The notes under the pieces were generated by a model, which worked only from the letters and a program-made list of their open reading frames with translations, did not search any database and was not told where the DNA came from. Position numbers and translations under genes: made by a program. From Metopolophium dirhodum (taxonomy: Eukaryota > Arthropoda > Insecta > Hemiptera > Aphididae): 64,000 bases of DNA. Numbering within the stretch: position 1 is the stretch's first letter; every line of letters starts with the position of its first letter. The stretch covers positions 25,916,001 through 25,980,000 of the forward strand of contig NC_083566.1 of the NCBI RefSeq assembly GCF_019925205.1. The letters are read 5' to 3'. Positions 1 to 12,466 of the stretch are shown here, piece by piece.

Positions 1-534
1 CTTTACCATCCGCTGAACGGAAAAAGGTCGCTTTCCAACCCTTCAACCGTCATCGAAATTTAAACTTTCGGCGGAGGCGTGACAAAAAATTATTTTACAC
101 TACACGACATAGTGTACTGTAAACTCCTCTTAATTCTTTTGCATATTCATGTGCCTATACGATGTAATATCATATAATATAATATAATTATTATTCGTGT
201 ACGTTCGTTGTGTATATACGTTTGTGCATGCTTATGCGTATTCATCAATCATTCTCGTAACGATGATCGAAAATATAATAATATTTCAATAACTGACAGT
301 TTAACGAGAATAAATCCATAACTTGTGATCAATACACGAACGTGGAATCTTTGCCAATTCTGATGCAGTTTGCGTTCCACAGCTGTAAGTGAAAAATAAT
401 AATAAATCATAAATTGTAATATGATAATGAATAACATCGTGGGTGGCATTCTGTTTACGAAAGAGTATAAATATAATTCTTCTTAGATTTCAATCAAGTT
501 TTAAAAACTGAAATTATCGAGAAGGTGTATACGG
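1..534. other. AT-rich non-coding stretch, no gene seen
   Basis: No convincing coding exon, RNA gene or repeat boundary was seen. The sequence is mostly A/T with short TAATAT-type runs. A 66-codon minus-strand frame at 249-449 has no domain, no start-context support and no splice signals that tie it to other exons, so I do not call it a gene. Confidence 0.5.
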
Positions 535-542
535 CGTAGTAT

Positions 543-1029
543 CAGTGGAGGATTTAGGGGTTGGGAGTTGAAGCACCCACTGATCCACATATTGAACTTT
601 TATTTTTCTTATAAATTATATAGATATCATCGCAATTATCACGTAGAAATAAACTAATTAATATTGTAGACCACAAATGTAGACTACTTATTACCAAAAA
701 ATAAGTTAATATTTTGTTTTTACGATGAAGAATGAAGATGTTCCTGATAAGTAGGAGCTTTATTATTACCATAGGGGACGTAGTGGTCGAGCGGACTACG
801 GCGTCGGTTCTGACGCGCACCGTCGCCGGTTCGAATCCCGGCCACAGGCGGCACGCTCTCTGGGAAGGCAACTGTTTAGACGGCGAGAGCACCATCCCCC
901 CATCAGGCATGGCAGAAACTTGCGGGTGCCCAATTAGAAATTCTGCCAAATAGGTATCCGAACTAGACCTACTCCCGGTCATTATTATTACCATAGCGCC
1001 CATATACAAAAATCCTAGATCCACCACTG
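543..1029. mobile_element. hAT-type MITE, interrupted by a SINE
   Basis: The ends are imperfect inverted repeats: the left end starts CAGTGGAGGATTTAGG and the right end, read on the other strand, starts CAGTGGTGGATCTAGG. The element is flanked by 8-bp near-identical direct repeats, CGTAGTAT at 535-542 and CGTAGTTT at 1030-1037 (7 of 8 match). A CAGTG-type terminus and an 8-bp duplication are the known hallmarks of the hAT superfamily. No transposase frame is inside, so it is non-autonomous. About 220 bp of its present length is a later SINE insertion. Confidence 0.75.
775..981 (+). mobile_element. tRNA-derived SINE with 15-bp target duplication
   Basis: The 5' part is tRNA-like. It has an RNA polymerase III A-box-like segment at 781-792 (TAGTGGTCGAGC) and a consensus B box at 828-838 (GGTTCGAATCC). 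Perfect 15-bp direct repeats flank it at 760-774 and 982-996 (TTATTATTACCATAG), as expected for LINE-mediated insertion. The middle section around 908-950 (a GGCAGAAAC ... GGGTGCCC ... ATTCTGCC block) is shared with the copies near 22.6 kb and 25.2 kb. It lacks a long poly(A) tail. It sits inside the MITE at 543-1029, so it is the younger insertion. Confidence 0.85.
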
Positions 1030-1037
1030 CGTAGTTT

Positions 1038-4000
1038 GTTGAAATAATTGTATAATAGCAATGCAAGACTTTGATGCATATTAATTTTGTAAGAAAATTA
1101 CTATTATTACAGATAAAAATAGGTGTATAATAGACTTTGACATTATAAATTTCAATTTTTAAGTATAGCATTTCAGAATTAAAAGTATACATTTATACAA
1201 TTTAAAATGATTACATAAATAATATTATATCACAGGTGAAAAAGTTTGAAATAACATAAATTTTGTTTATAAAATTACTAGAGAAAAATTGACCTAACCT
1301 AAGCGTGGATAATAATAATATTATAATCTAATTTAAAATATTAATATAATATAATACTTGGTACGTTAATTAAATCACGATCGCATGCTGCAGTATTAAT
1401 TTAAACGTTGACGTATATTTTAAGTCTTTCCAAACGTCAAAATCAAAATTTTCCTTTTGATTTGTGTTTAATTCTACTGTCATCAAACAGCTACGCCATA
1501 AGATCAAAACAACTTTTACGGTATTCCGACTAATACTCACTTAAGTGTAGCCTAACCAGGTGAATGCGTCATGCGATATGAAAACGACTTAGGCGATCTC
1601 TTTTCACCGATTATGTATACCTACATATTATTTTCCACTGTTTCTTTAGAAAGTATTCTACACTTTTTATATTGTTAGTACATTTATTATTTTACAGACT
1701 AATAGAGTTTACCATATTTTTTAATTACCGGGTAGCGTAATAATTATGAATAATAATATTTAAATAATATATAAGATAGCTTTCTGTACAAATATGATAA
1801 ATTAATTTAAGCAATAAACCTACGACTTTATCAAAAATTATATTATTCAGCTCAATAAACTAATGATTTACTACATTAAAATTTGGTAAACAAATAAAAT
1901 ATAATTTTCAATAAATTAATATTATAATAATATCTATATCTACATGGCTACATAAAATTAAGATGAAGTGTTAAAATTAATTTAATTTTCAATTTAAGCA
2001 TTTCTGCGATTGACATTATATTTAATTTAATCTATTGAAACATTTGACACATTTTAATAGCTGTTATAATATACCTATGACAATCAATATTTAACAATAA
2101 TTAAATATTGACAAACCTACACATTAAACCTTACATTTTGATTTAAAATGTAATTTATTTAATATAATAATAATTTCTATTGTGTATACACAAACTGGGT
2201 AACTTGAAAACATATTTTTTCCCTTCAATCTTATAGTATCTGTAAAATTATAAAGTAAATTATGTATCATACGATTATGCGGTTATAAGTTTAAATTTCG
2301 TAATAAAGACACAAAATAAGTATTGATTTTTATTAAGAACTCTATTTAATGTTTATAACGATTGTACCTACCTCATAAAATGATTTTAATAGCTAATTAA
2401 AACTTAAAAGTCAATCACATTACATTATTTTTCCAACTAAAATCATTTTATAATATTCCATTCGACCATTTAAAATGCATGTAAATATTCAGTAAATATG
2501 CTCAATCTTGCATTCTAGCCTAAATATTTTAAAACTGTCATTGTGTCTAGAAATAGTTAATTTAAGTAATGGTCAAATGTTCATACGGTTAATAATTTTA
2601 TATTACAATAAAATAAGAAAAACCATTTTAAGAGATTTTATTATTTTATAATTTTGAACTGAATTAAATTTAATACATCCATTTCAGTGACCACAATGTA
2701 AAGGTACATTTGACACTTAGTACACAGAAGAACAACTTCCCCTGTTTTTTATTTTGTGTTACCCGCCGGTTACATAAAGAATCTAATGTCAATTTTGTTT
2801 TTACTTTTGACACCTATTATAGTACCAATTAGATCCAATATGCTACCAGCAAACGCCGTATCCCAAAGTTGGAGACTGTAGCAATTTTAATTCTCCTGAA
2901 GATGACGTCAAGCATATTAAAATACATCACTGCATAACCTATACATTCATCGCTCCACTCACGATATATTAAAATATAATATATATTTCACAAATGAATA
3001 TGAATACATTATATTTAGTTATTCAAAATGAATAAACAAGTGATTATTATTGAGGAAATAAGGGAAATTATGAAAAACCAAATTCAAATAGAATTAAATT
3101 AAGTATTTATAATCGTGTTTATGTATTCATTGCAGATATTTATTGATTTTTGCAAGTATAATATGAGTTTTTCGTACCTGAAAATACATCCAGTCGGCAG
3201 TGTTGTGCAGTAGCTAGATAATGTTATCTAGATAAAATAAATAAATACACAGTATATTTTAATCTTATCTAGATAAATAAAACTATTATCTGATTAACTG
3301 CAGATAATTGGATACCTAATATTTGTATTAATTTCACTTGATTTTTTCCGCTTTTTTATAACTTTTAATACTTAGAACAACAAACTAATTAATATCAACA
3401 AAAATCGAATTTCTGATATTTTAATGAATATCTACCATATTATACACCCTTCTCTTATCATAACACGTTGATAATTTTCCATTTATATCCGTTACACAAT
3501 ACAGCCTGGATTTTACACAAGTGGAATAATTTTTTTTTTGTTCTAGACAACATGACAGGTATTGTTGTCGTATTTACACATTACAGCCGCCATGGCCCCC
3601 GGATGGTCGAACAAAACTTATCATAAAGATATACGTAAACATACATATATAGGTAATATGAATATATACACTCACTCCCACCACTATGGGAGTTTTGCGT
3701 ATATCTTACTGTCCGCCTTCATCTCACTCTTATTTTTTTTTTTCAATCTCACCATTGTGTATTCCCGTCTCCATTCCTCGGTCACTCTATCTGCATCCGC
3801 AATTATATTTAACCAGAAAACATTTTGTTTCCGTGATCAACACAAGGAAACCTTCAACGTCGTATTGATTTAATTTTTTTCAAAACAAAATGACGGAACA
3901 ATAATCCACTAGCTCTACAATTTATATGTTGAATATAATATGTATTCCCTAATTCCGTTAGATAACTTGTAGTATGGTAAAATATCTTTAGTTTTAATTT

Positions 4001-5095
4001 TTACATGGAAATTATCAAATCCAAGAAACTAGGTATTCAAAGTGGAGCTTGGTTATCCAAATACTTGAGGATTAGTTAGTTAATCATTTTTTACACTTCT
4101 ACACAGTAATTTTTGTTTAATTATATTATATATTAAGTTGCATTATGATTATTTATCACCCCGGAATGTTTAAAAATGATCAGATTTTAATAAGATAAAC
4201 GTACGCTGGTTTTTAAATACATATTATAGTATTATACAGTCGACTATAATATGTATCTAGAAGTTCAAGGGTGAGGAGGGGAATTCGAGTCAATATATAT
4301 GTCTATATGTATAAAAAACCAATTTAGTGCTATGGTATTTTAAGGAGATTTTTCGTGTTCGAGATATATAGAATGTTGAGGTATAATAGGAGTTGACTTT
4401 AGTTTGTGCATGTGGCTTTTTATTTCTTGTTTGCAACTGATCTTAGATGTGCCATGCAAATAGACGTTGTCTTCAAAAGTCAGGACGGTGGCTAAAATGT
4501 TTTTCACGTGGTTATCGCACTTTATCGATAAATGTATAATATATCTTTATTTTATTCAAATTAGATTCGATCTTGATGTTTGATTTTTGTTTTATGAAAT
4601 TCTAAAGCTCAGAAATAAAGTTAAAATCGCGTGAAAAGTTATCCAATTTGAAAAGCTGTGATGTAATCGGTTCCTACGCCAGAAGGTATCGAAACGTGTA
4701 ATAATGTTCAATAATTATACCGTTAGGTACTATTGTGTTTCATGTATATACATTATCTGATAAGCTTTGAAACTTCACGTAAAACATTGACAATTAAACG
4801 TCACGAGCTCTTAAAGGCCTATTATAGCCGTAAAAACAATTATTTGTAAATATTAGTAGTTTTGATATATTAAATTGTACTTACAATATTATTAACCACA
4901 GCATAATTGTAATAGGTAAACAAATGCAATTATTTACCTACTATTGTTCATAAAATGTATAAAATATAAAATTACAAACATTAATAATTATTGTTGATGA
5001 TATTATCCTATAATATTAAATAACAACTATTAAGAGTTAGGTATATTATTATAATATTTAACGGAGTGATTATGGCAGCTGTGATGACGTGCAAC
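1038..5095. other. AT-rich non-coding stretch with old repeat fragments
   Basis: No gene was seen. The only frames over 60 codons (3562-3873 and an overlapping one) are pyrimidine-rich, have no domain and no splice support. Around 2850-2975 there is a decayed copy of the CATTCATCGCT..CTCA repeat end that is better preserved at 55.25 kb. Around 3205-3320 the palindrome TTATCTAGATAA occurs twice. Confidence 0.5.
3205..3320. repeat. Cluster of TTATCTAGATAA palindromes
   Basis: TTATCTAGATAA occurs at about 3225 and 3269, with related half-sites (AGCTAGATAA, TTATCTGATTAA, GCAGATAAT) on both sides. The cluster resembles a small non-autonomous element built from a reiterated palindrome, but I could not define its ends or a target duplication. 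Confidence 0.4.
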
Positions 5096-5103
5096 GTTGA
5101 CTT

Positions 5104-5580
5104 CATGGGTGGTGCTAGGGGAGCATGTGGGGTGGGGGGGGTCTAAGCCTCCCAAATACACAAATAGCCCCCTCAAAACTCACACTATGTTCATTATGTT
5201 ATAGCTACATGTAATATATTTAAGAATTGTTATAAAATATATTAATTCATATTCATTTAATATTGGCGGGGCTAGTTAGAAACGAATAAACCTAATTTGA
5301 TTTTTTTTGAATTATTTTGATAATAATTATTCGCACTATGATAATATTATACTTATAAGTTATAACAAAATCGCACGTACTGATATTATACTATCACCAT
5401 GGAACAATGCTATCACAGAACAGACGGTTATTAATTTATTATATATTTTACAAATTTCAATGAAGAAGGTTCGAAATTAACGAAATTTATTCAAGCCAAT
5501 TAAACAAACTGTTTTAATATTATAAAAAAATATAGCTTAGACTTTAGCCCTTCCAAAAAGTGTATTAAGCTCCGCCCATG
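5104..5580. mobile_element. Degraded hAT-like MITE
   Basis: Imperfect inverted ends: the left starts CATGGGTGGTGCTAGG and the right, reverse-complemented, starts CATGGGCGGAGCTTAA. Flanking 8-mers GTTGACTT (5096-5103) and GTCGACTG (5581-5588) agree at 6 of 8 positions. No coding frame is inside. The pattern fits an old 477-bp non-autonomous element, but divergence at both the ends and the duplication keeps this tentative. Confidence 0.5.
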
Positions 5581-5939
5581 GTCGACTGTTCAAACTTTGA
5601 ACATAGGTGGTTTTTACTCTCTAATCTGGCAACTTTGGAGGTAAATGACTGATATACCACGATATAGGAGTCCACCAGAGACTACAACTGTTCTCAATGT
5701 TTCTGTACTTTAAGGCTGTTGAAAGCGAACCATTTTTAAGGAGGTTGGATTTAGGCGATATTCTATATCCATCATGAGTTATGTGTGACTGATCATTAGT
5801 GTGCGTGAGTTCTCCGAACGCTTTATATAATTAAAGTTAAGCTACGGCTAAGATTCTTGGAAATCAGTAACGTAGACACGCGCAGCCAAAGTCACTACAT
5901 TTTCCGATCAAAAAAGGTGCAACATAAAAGTCCCAAAAA

Positions 5940-6252
5940 GCGGAAGAAAAATTCACCCAGTTCAAAAAGCCCGAATTTTAATTTTGAAAACCTATTTGAA
6001 TTCATTATTTTATTTTCTAGGTTATGTAAGAGATGGATTTTCAATGTTGTGTATTGTTTAATTAGTATAGCACCAAATTTTTTTTTTTCAAAATTCACCT
6101 ACTTTCCTACTTTAGTGTTACTAAAAAAAAGAATCCTATTATTAGGATTATTTTTATTATATTTCCTACATAACTTAGAAAATAGAATAAAGAACTCAAA
6201 TATGTTTTCAAATTAATTTCAGGCTTTTGGTACTGGGTGAATTTTTTTTCTG
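5940..6252. repeat. Fold-back element with long inverted arms
   Basis: The left arm from about 5940 (GCGGAAGAAAAATTCACCCA) is matched in reverse complement by the right arm ending about 6252 (GCAGAAAAAAAATTCACCCA). Similarity continues inward for roughly 85 bases on each side, including the TTTTCTAGGTTATGTA block at about 6014 and its inverted counterpart near 6170. Overlapping frames on both strands (5857-6216 plus, 5895-6098 minus) are products of this symmetry and are not genes. No clear target duplication was found. Confidence 0.65.
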
Positions 6253-8708
6253 CTTATTGGTCTAAATGCGTGAAAAAAAAACGATACACTTTCAAAAACC
6301 TAAGGAGTATAGCCGTATAAGGTTCTGCTTGTTGAAAGTGCACAAAGTTAACGAGTAAACTTAAAAAAAAAATTTTAGGTACTATTGACCAACAATGAAT
6401 CTTAATCAAAACACAAGGATTGGCAGACCGAACAGGCAGGTATATTAATACAACCTGATAATGTAATTTCAACTAATTTGTAAAATCGAATATTCATTAG
6501 CGTATTTGTGTATTACAATAATATAATATGTCAACAGTCTTAAAATGTGAGATAATATTGTATTACAAAATAATCGAGTTAAAAATCATTTGTACAAAAA
6601 TAATAATTTTATTCTTCAAAAGATCTAAATTTATTTGAACAGGATTTGCATTCATTACTTTTCTTATAAATTTGGGTAGGCTTTATGTGTATAACTATAT
6701 TATTATCTCAAAGTCTTACTTACATGTAGTATTTACCAATTATTAACAGAACACTTCCTATCTACGATCCTTTCATTCTCAAAGTATCTGGTGTAATTAT
6801 CTCTATTAGATAACGATTTTCTACATTATTTACGATCATTGTGATCCTATAATTGTTGATTCCGGAACTATGTTCTGTTAATTTACACATCAACTGCAAA
6901 GAACTTATTCTACATTTCTAACGCTTGTGTAGTTCATTTCTAACGCTTGTGCAGTTCATTTCCAAGGTTGGAAATCCAATGTAATGCAATCAAATCTTAT
7001 TCACTAGATTAATTTCTAATATATTGTGTACCTACTTATTATATATCACATAAGTTACTCTGATTTAATATAATATACTTAGATTAACCCCTTATCACAC
7101 TCATTTTCATTCAATGTTTATTATTTTGGTAGGTACAACATAAACTCTTAAAATGCTGTTTTAAAACAATCAAGTCTTCAAAATTTCGTCTTCCTCAATA
7201 CCTATATTTTATTGACTTGTAGAAATCGTTGATAAAAATTCCTAAATCCATTTTCATTTCACTGCTTTGGTGTTGTTGCTCGATTTAAAAATGTCCACCA
7301 TCATAATACCAATACCATCGTTGTCTTTCTAACCGAACTTAAGCTGAATTCCTTTGTATGTGTAGTTTTCACTCTCCCACGCGTTAAATTTGGTCTCGTG
7401 TGTTGGCCTCAAACTATGTTTTTTTTCCGTTTGGTTACTACTAAACCCCACCGGAATACTTTTTTAAGTCACAAACTTTTTATTTTCATTTATCGTTCAC
7501 TTTCTTAATTCTATTTTTCTCGTCTGACACTTCACTCGATCCATCTTGTATTGTATTCCAATAATGTTCTCTACCATTTGATATTTATTTAAAATATTAT
7601 TTTTACTATAACCATACACACGACGTTTGTACCACTCGTAAGCTATTTTTCATTCACGACATTAATCAAGATAGAGAATATAAAATTTTATTTTTACCCA
7701 TTCCTCGCTATTGTGCTATAATATCTTCACTTTAGTATATTACTTTGTGTATTAATTGTATATGTTTTTAATTAATTATTTTAAAATTAATAAGATCTTC
7801 TTATTTGAATTATTTGGAAACAAATAACTTCATAATATAATATTATTTTATATAATTATAAATATTAGTAAACTAAAGTTGTATGTAATATTTATATCAC
7901 TATTTATACGATCGATTATTTATAAAAAGCATAGTAAATATTATTAATTATTTTCTATTTAAAATACACGAGATATTAATATAAGTATTATAATATATTA
8001 TTATTTTTATCGTGTATACTGTGTAAATCAGTTATATTATTAATCTTTTGTAATATCATTTAAGTAACGTTTCGTAATAAATTATTAAAAAATCAAAAAA
8101 TCAAGTAGGGACCTATATTTAAAAAAAATAAATGAATTTATGAATTTTTTCAAAATCTACTTTTTTCTATTAAATGTATGTTATTACAAATGTATAGGTT
8201 ATGTATAATCTTGAATGATGATCAATTGTTTAATAGACTAACAAATTTAATTACATCCAAAACACTTTTCAAAAATATCACTAAGTATAATATTATAACT
8301 TTTTTTTTTTTATTGCAAGATACATTATTTCAGTACCAGTAGGTCGATCCACTTTATATGAATTTATGGTAAATAACCATCAAACCACACTTCAGTCAAG
8401 TGACTTAAAGAGTGTACAGTTATTTTTTTTACAAGGAGCAAAATGAATACATTTTATAATTTGTATCTATATTAATATACTAGTACACACTTCAATATTT
8501 TAACAATGTATAATATTATGCATATTTTGAAATATTATAATAAATCACTTAAAAAACGAGTTGACATAAGAATAAATTATTGCCAATGTATAATAATAAA
8601 TATAAACCTATTAAAATAATTATGTAATTAAATATATAACGGATGCAAATTTTGATACACACAGTTTCAAAGTATATTAATATAAATAACTAACTAAAAA
8701 TATAAACG
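6253..8708. other. AT-rich non-coding stretch
   Basis: No coding exon was recognised on either strand. It includes a perfect 22-bp tandem duplication at 6913-6956 and many A/T homopolymers. The stretch ends at the target duplication of the BEL/Pao element. Confidence 0.5.
6913..6956. repeat. 22-bp perfect tandem duplication
   Basis: A unit beginning CATTTCTAACGCTTGTG occurs twice head to tail (6913-6934 and 6935-6956, differing at one base), followed by a partial third unit CATTTCCAAGG. Replication slippage is the simplest explanation. Confidence 0.7.
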
Positions 8709-8713
8709 ATTAA
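8709..8713. repeat. Target-site duplication, 5' side (ATTAA)
   Basis: ATTAA directly precedes the 5' LTR and is repeated directly after the 3' LTR at 17150-17154. A 5-bp duplication is usual for LTR retrotransposon integrases, and its preservation argues that this is one intact insertion. Confidence 0.9.
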
Positions 8714-10112
8714 TGTTGCCGCCGCAACATAACAGAAATAAGATATCGGCCACGGGGGAACAGCTGGTCACACACACACACACAATCACCGCTGTAATCA
8801 TTGTTTTATTTTTGTATATATTATTCAAACCGTGTCCAGTGAATTTATTATGTAATTGTACCTACAGTATTATTATACATAATTATTTTTATTATCACCG
8901 CGTTATCGCACTTCGCCCGAGCTGGCTCCGCGAATATTATTTAACACACGGCCGCCGCGATTTTTGTCTCGTACCGAACGTTCTCGCAGCAGTATCCACG
9001 CATGCATTTTTGTACCGCAATATTATAATATTTTTTATACTAAAACGGTAAAGTATTGTTATTTACAGATTTTTGTTGCAGGCTCGAATAGCCAAGTATT
9101 TAATTATAATCTTATTATTGTGCGCCATAAGGGCCATTTTATTATACATATTGTAATTCAATTTACTTTAAGTTCCGCGGCGCAAATTGCCATATTATTA
9201 TAATATATTGAGTGTGCGCGAATCGCCGGCTATTTAATAGTAAATAGTATTGTATCGTGGGCGCGAATCGCCACGAATTATTATATAAAATTCTTGTTAT
9301 ATTATTATTATTATTATTATTATCATTACCCGGTGCGTATCGCCAGTGTTGTCTTTTTTTATACATTATTGTTTATAGCAGAAGTATGAGACCAGCTGGC
9401 CAGTCTGCGCTCCACAAATTGTGAGTTATTCTTATTACTATTATTATTTTTACTATTACCCATTTCGTATTATAATTATTATTTGTTGTACCAGAAGGGC
9501 CGCATAGTATTATTAATTTATCATTATTCTGATTTGTCATAAGGACTACATATTATTGTAATATTATTTAACGAATTTATATACCTACAGCTCACATAGC
9601 TGCACATAATATTAAACCTTAACTCTGTTGAGCCAGAAGGGCTAATTTATATAATTTATTCTGTTTTGGGTGAGAATGGCCATAATAGCATACATGTATC
9701 TCGTTCAGCCCATAAGGGCTGCGATTCATTATATTATATTTTTTTTACACCATTATTGTGTTGCTGTGATTTATTGCCTTATTTATTATTTGTTATTTAT
9801 TATTATTATTGTATTATACAGCAACTCATTTATACCAGCAACTGTGTTACCATTTTTCCTTATTATTAATTATTATAAAACACACCCACATATATACACA
9901 CTTAACACACAGATAATACACATAATTACTACACTACACGCATTACGTAGTTCGACAGTATTTGCCCGGCGATCCCGACCACTGCTGTTCGAACTATTAC
10001 ACCATTACACACCCAGCTAGTGCTCGCATATTTAAGACCTAGGTGTTAGTGGTGAGCGATTATAAGGTGTCCGGGGTGCGCGTATTATCGTCATAGGCTC
10101 CCGGCCCGTACA
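8714..10112 (+). repeat. 5' LTR (1399 bp)
   Basis: It starts TGTTGCCGCC and ends CCCGTACA, and is repeated at 15761-17149. It contains a short AC run near 8771, a TTA microsatellite near 9300-9322, five degenerate copies of a GCGCGAATCGCCA motif (9081-9345) and about six of an ATAAGGGCC / AGAAGGGCT motif (9126-9720). Versus the 3' copy I count one substitution and eleven small length differences; the 5' copy is longer at ten of the eleven. As in other LTR elements it should hold the promoter for the genomic transcript, but I could not place a transcription start. Confidence 0.95.
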
Positions 10113-10135
10113 TTTTGGTGACCTCGACGTGATTT
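10113..10135 (+). other. Probable tRNA primer-binding region
   Basis: The sequence directly after the 5' LTR, TTTTGGTGACCTCGACGTGA, contains the expected TGG start three bases past the LTR. This is the position where a tRNA 3' end primes minus-strand synthesis in LTR retrotransposons. I could not assign the tRNA from memory. Confidence 0.6.
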
Positions 10136-10473
10136 ATAATATTATTTTCTTAGATTACGGATATTGTTATATTAATTTCATTTTAGAATTAATTATTTCT
10201 TATTATCTTCCGTCGTATTGATATTATTGCTTACATTTTCATTTTGTGATTAATATCTGTCTACGTCAGTTGATAATAGTCCTGATTGATAATTTAAAAT
10301 CAAGCTAATATTGCCATTTTAATTATTGTTATTTAATTATAATATTTAATCAATTTGTATCGCAATTGAAATTTCAACTCTTGACAAATCAATTTTACCT
10401 CGTTGTATCGGTCACATTCGACCTTGATTTGTGATCCTTCATTTGTGCCAATATTTCTTGTAAGGACTAAACG

Positions 10474-11793
10474 ATGTACAGCGAAGAGGAAATAAAATTG
10501 TTAGCAGAGCTTAAGAAGGAAACGAGGTGTTGTCAAAGCAGCCCTCACACGTGCCCAAACCTTTGTTTCAAATTTCGTTATCGGTGAGCAAGCAGTCTCA
10601 TTACTCGAGTTCAGGCAGGAGGAGCTGCCACAAATAAACAGGAAGTTTGATGATATTCAGTCTCAAATCGAATTGATTACTATTGAAGATACTGTAGAAG
10701 CTGAAACCGAGAGGAATAAGTTTGAAGAACTATATTTTATGATAAGATCACAGATGCAAGAAATTATCAAGGCAGATAAGGCATCAAACACTTCTGTTCA
10801 CAATGCTTCGCACATTTTCAGCAGTTCAGGACATCGGAATCAGCTGCCACCCAATACCACTGCCATCGTTCGATGGAAACATACAAGAATGGTCTTCATT
10901 CTTCGATATTTTCCGTGTTATAGTACATGAAGGAAATGAATATTCAGATGCTCAGAAGTTTTATTATTTGCGTTCGTGTTTACAAGGGGCAAGCATTAGA
11001 CTTGGTGCGTTCTATTCCTATCAACGACGGCAACTATTCGGTAGTTGTTGAAAGGCTTAAGCAACGATACGACAACCCTAGTCTTGTAATTCAGTCGCAC
11101 ATACGATCGCTTCTTGAATGTCCAAGAATTGAAGAACCATCAGCATCAGCGCTGCAAGAACTTTATTCGCATGTAAGCACTCATGCTGCCGCACTGAGCG
11201 CGCTTGACCAACCAATCGAACACTGGGATGCGTGGTTAATCACTATAGTTACAGGACGTCTTGACAGAAGCACCGGGCACGGATGGCAACTACATCTGAG
11301 AAACACTGATTTACCCAAGTACTCGGACCTCGAATCGTTTCTGGCTAGCCGGTGTGTGGCGTTAGAAGGTTCAGAAGCAGTAAGTTTAAATCAAGGGGGG
11401 ATCTAAGGTTATTCCAAATAATTCGGGCACAAGGTATTCAAAACAAAATCAATTGAAGGAAGCTCAACTCACCCGATCAGTGAGTAATAAGAAGTTCGGA
11501 GCCCACTCAAGAGGTGCTCTTGTAGCAGCATCCGAAGTAAAAGAAAAATGCGCATACTGCACAAGCATGCACAGGTTGTATACATGTAGCAGTTTTAAGA
11601 ACCTTTCAGTCGGAGATCGAATTAATTTTGTACGTGAAACTAAGCTATGTTTCAACTGTCTTCATCCAGCACATGCAGCTGACAAATGCAGATCAAGATA
11701 TAATTGTTTTGTCTGCAAGGGGAAGCACAATACTTTACTTCATTATGAAAGAAAAGGGGAATCTTCGAAATCTGTGAGTGACGAGGACACGCC
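10474..11793 (+). pseudogene. BEL/Pao gag (capsid and nucleocapsid), frame broken
   Basis: Gag packages the element RNA in cytoplasmic particles. The start ATG at 10474 opens an acidic/basic N-terminus leading into a coiled, charged segment. The central part (about 10850-11390) carries the SFFDIF ... FYYLRSCL ... ERLKQRYDN pattern of the DUF1759 gag family of Pao retroelements. The C-terminal part (about 11405-11790) has three zinc knuckles: CAYCTSMHRLYTC, CFNCLHPAHAADKC (classic CX2CX4HX4C) and CFVCKGKHNTLLH. The frame steps by one base at about 10518, 10850-10852, 10986-10989, 11395-11400 and 11792-11794, each at a run of one base (a G pair, CCC, GGGG, GGGGGG, CCC). Every step is a surplus base. 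Read literally the gene is non-functional; domains are otherwise well preserved. Confidence 0.9.
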
Positions 11794-11794
11794 C

Positions 11795-12466
11795 TGAAGA
11801 AGGTGTAGCTTCGTCTTCGAACCAAACTGGCTCAAAAAAGGTATTACTAGTTCATCAAGGACATGGCCACGTATTCTTGTCAACAGCAGTAGTTCTAGTA
11901 AGGGACCATCAAGGCGTGCGTAGGAAATGCCATGCCATACTAGATAGTGGTTCGCAGGTTAACTTCATATCCAAGGGACTAGCAAAACAACTACAATTAC
12001 CAGCTGCAAGGTCGTCGATTCCAGTTAGTGGCATAGGAGCAAACACACTCCAGTCTAGTACCTATGTTGATGTACATGTTGAATCCAGATTTGGTTCATC
12101 GAGTTTCAACTTATCTTGTCATACCTTACCTGTTATCATGTCACAACTACAACCTGTTCGTCCTCCAGTGGAAGGCTGGACAATTCCCAAGTGAGCTATT
12201 ACCACAGCTAGCTGACCCTCATTTCTGTGATTCCAAACAAATCGATTTATTGATTGGAGGTGGTGCATTCTTTGACATATTGCAGCCAAGTCGTATACAG
12301 CTGGATGTGAAGATGCTATATCTGCAGGACAGCAAGTTGGGTTGGATAGTCACAGGTGAGTTGAGCCACACATGTCTGCTAAGTGTTGGCAGGTCGTTGG
12401 AAAAGGAATCTAAGGCAATTCTCGGCCACGAGGATGTTTTGTACGACAAACAATCAAAGGCAAAAC
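11795..12466 (+). pseudogene. BEL/Pao aspartic protease segment, frame broken
   Basis: This part of the polyprotein matures gag-pol. The active-site block AILDSGSQVNFIS, with the catalytic Asp codon at 11943, is typical of retropepsins of the Pao family. The downstream part from about 12189 carries the IDLLIGGGAFFDIL segment, the second conserved block of this family. The frame steps by one base at the CCC run 12186-12188 and again near 12466-12467 (a CC pair). As a retroelement protease it would act as a dimer. Literally read it ends at a stop at 12192-12194. Confidence 0.85.

Noticed and set aside
774..850. Genuine tRNA gene
   Set aside because: A and B boxes are present, but the element has a SINE body and 15-bp target duplications, and no cloverleaf with matched acceptor arm was found.
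554..1192. 212-codon minus-strand frame
   Set aside because: Runs through the SINE and both MITE ends, so it is composed of repeat sequence.
5857..6216. Overlapping plus and minus frames
   Set aside because: They arise from the inverted-repeat arms of the fold-back element, which give similar peptides on both strands.
9163..9366. Small frames in the LTRs (also 16204-16506)
   Set aside because: They read the TTA microsatellite as poly-Asn and are not conserved in frame between the two LTRs.
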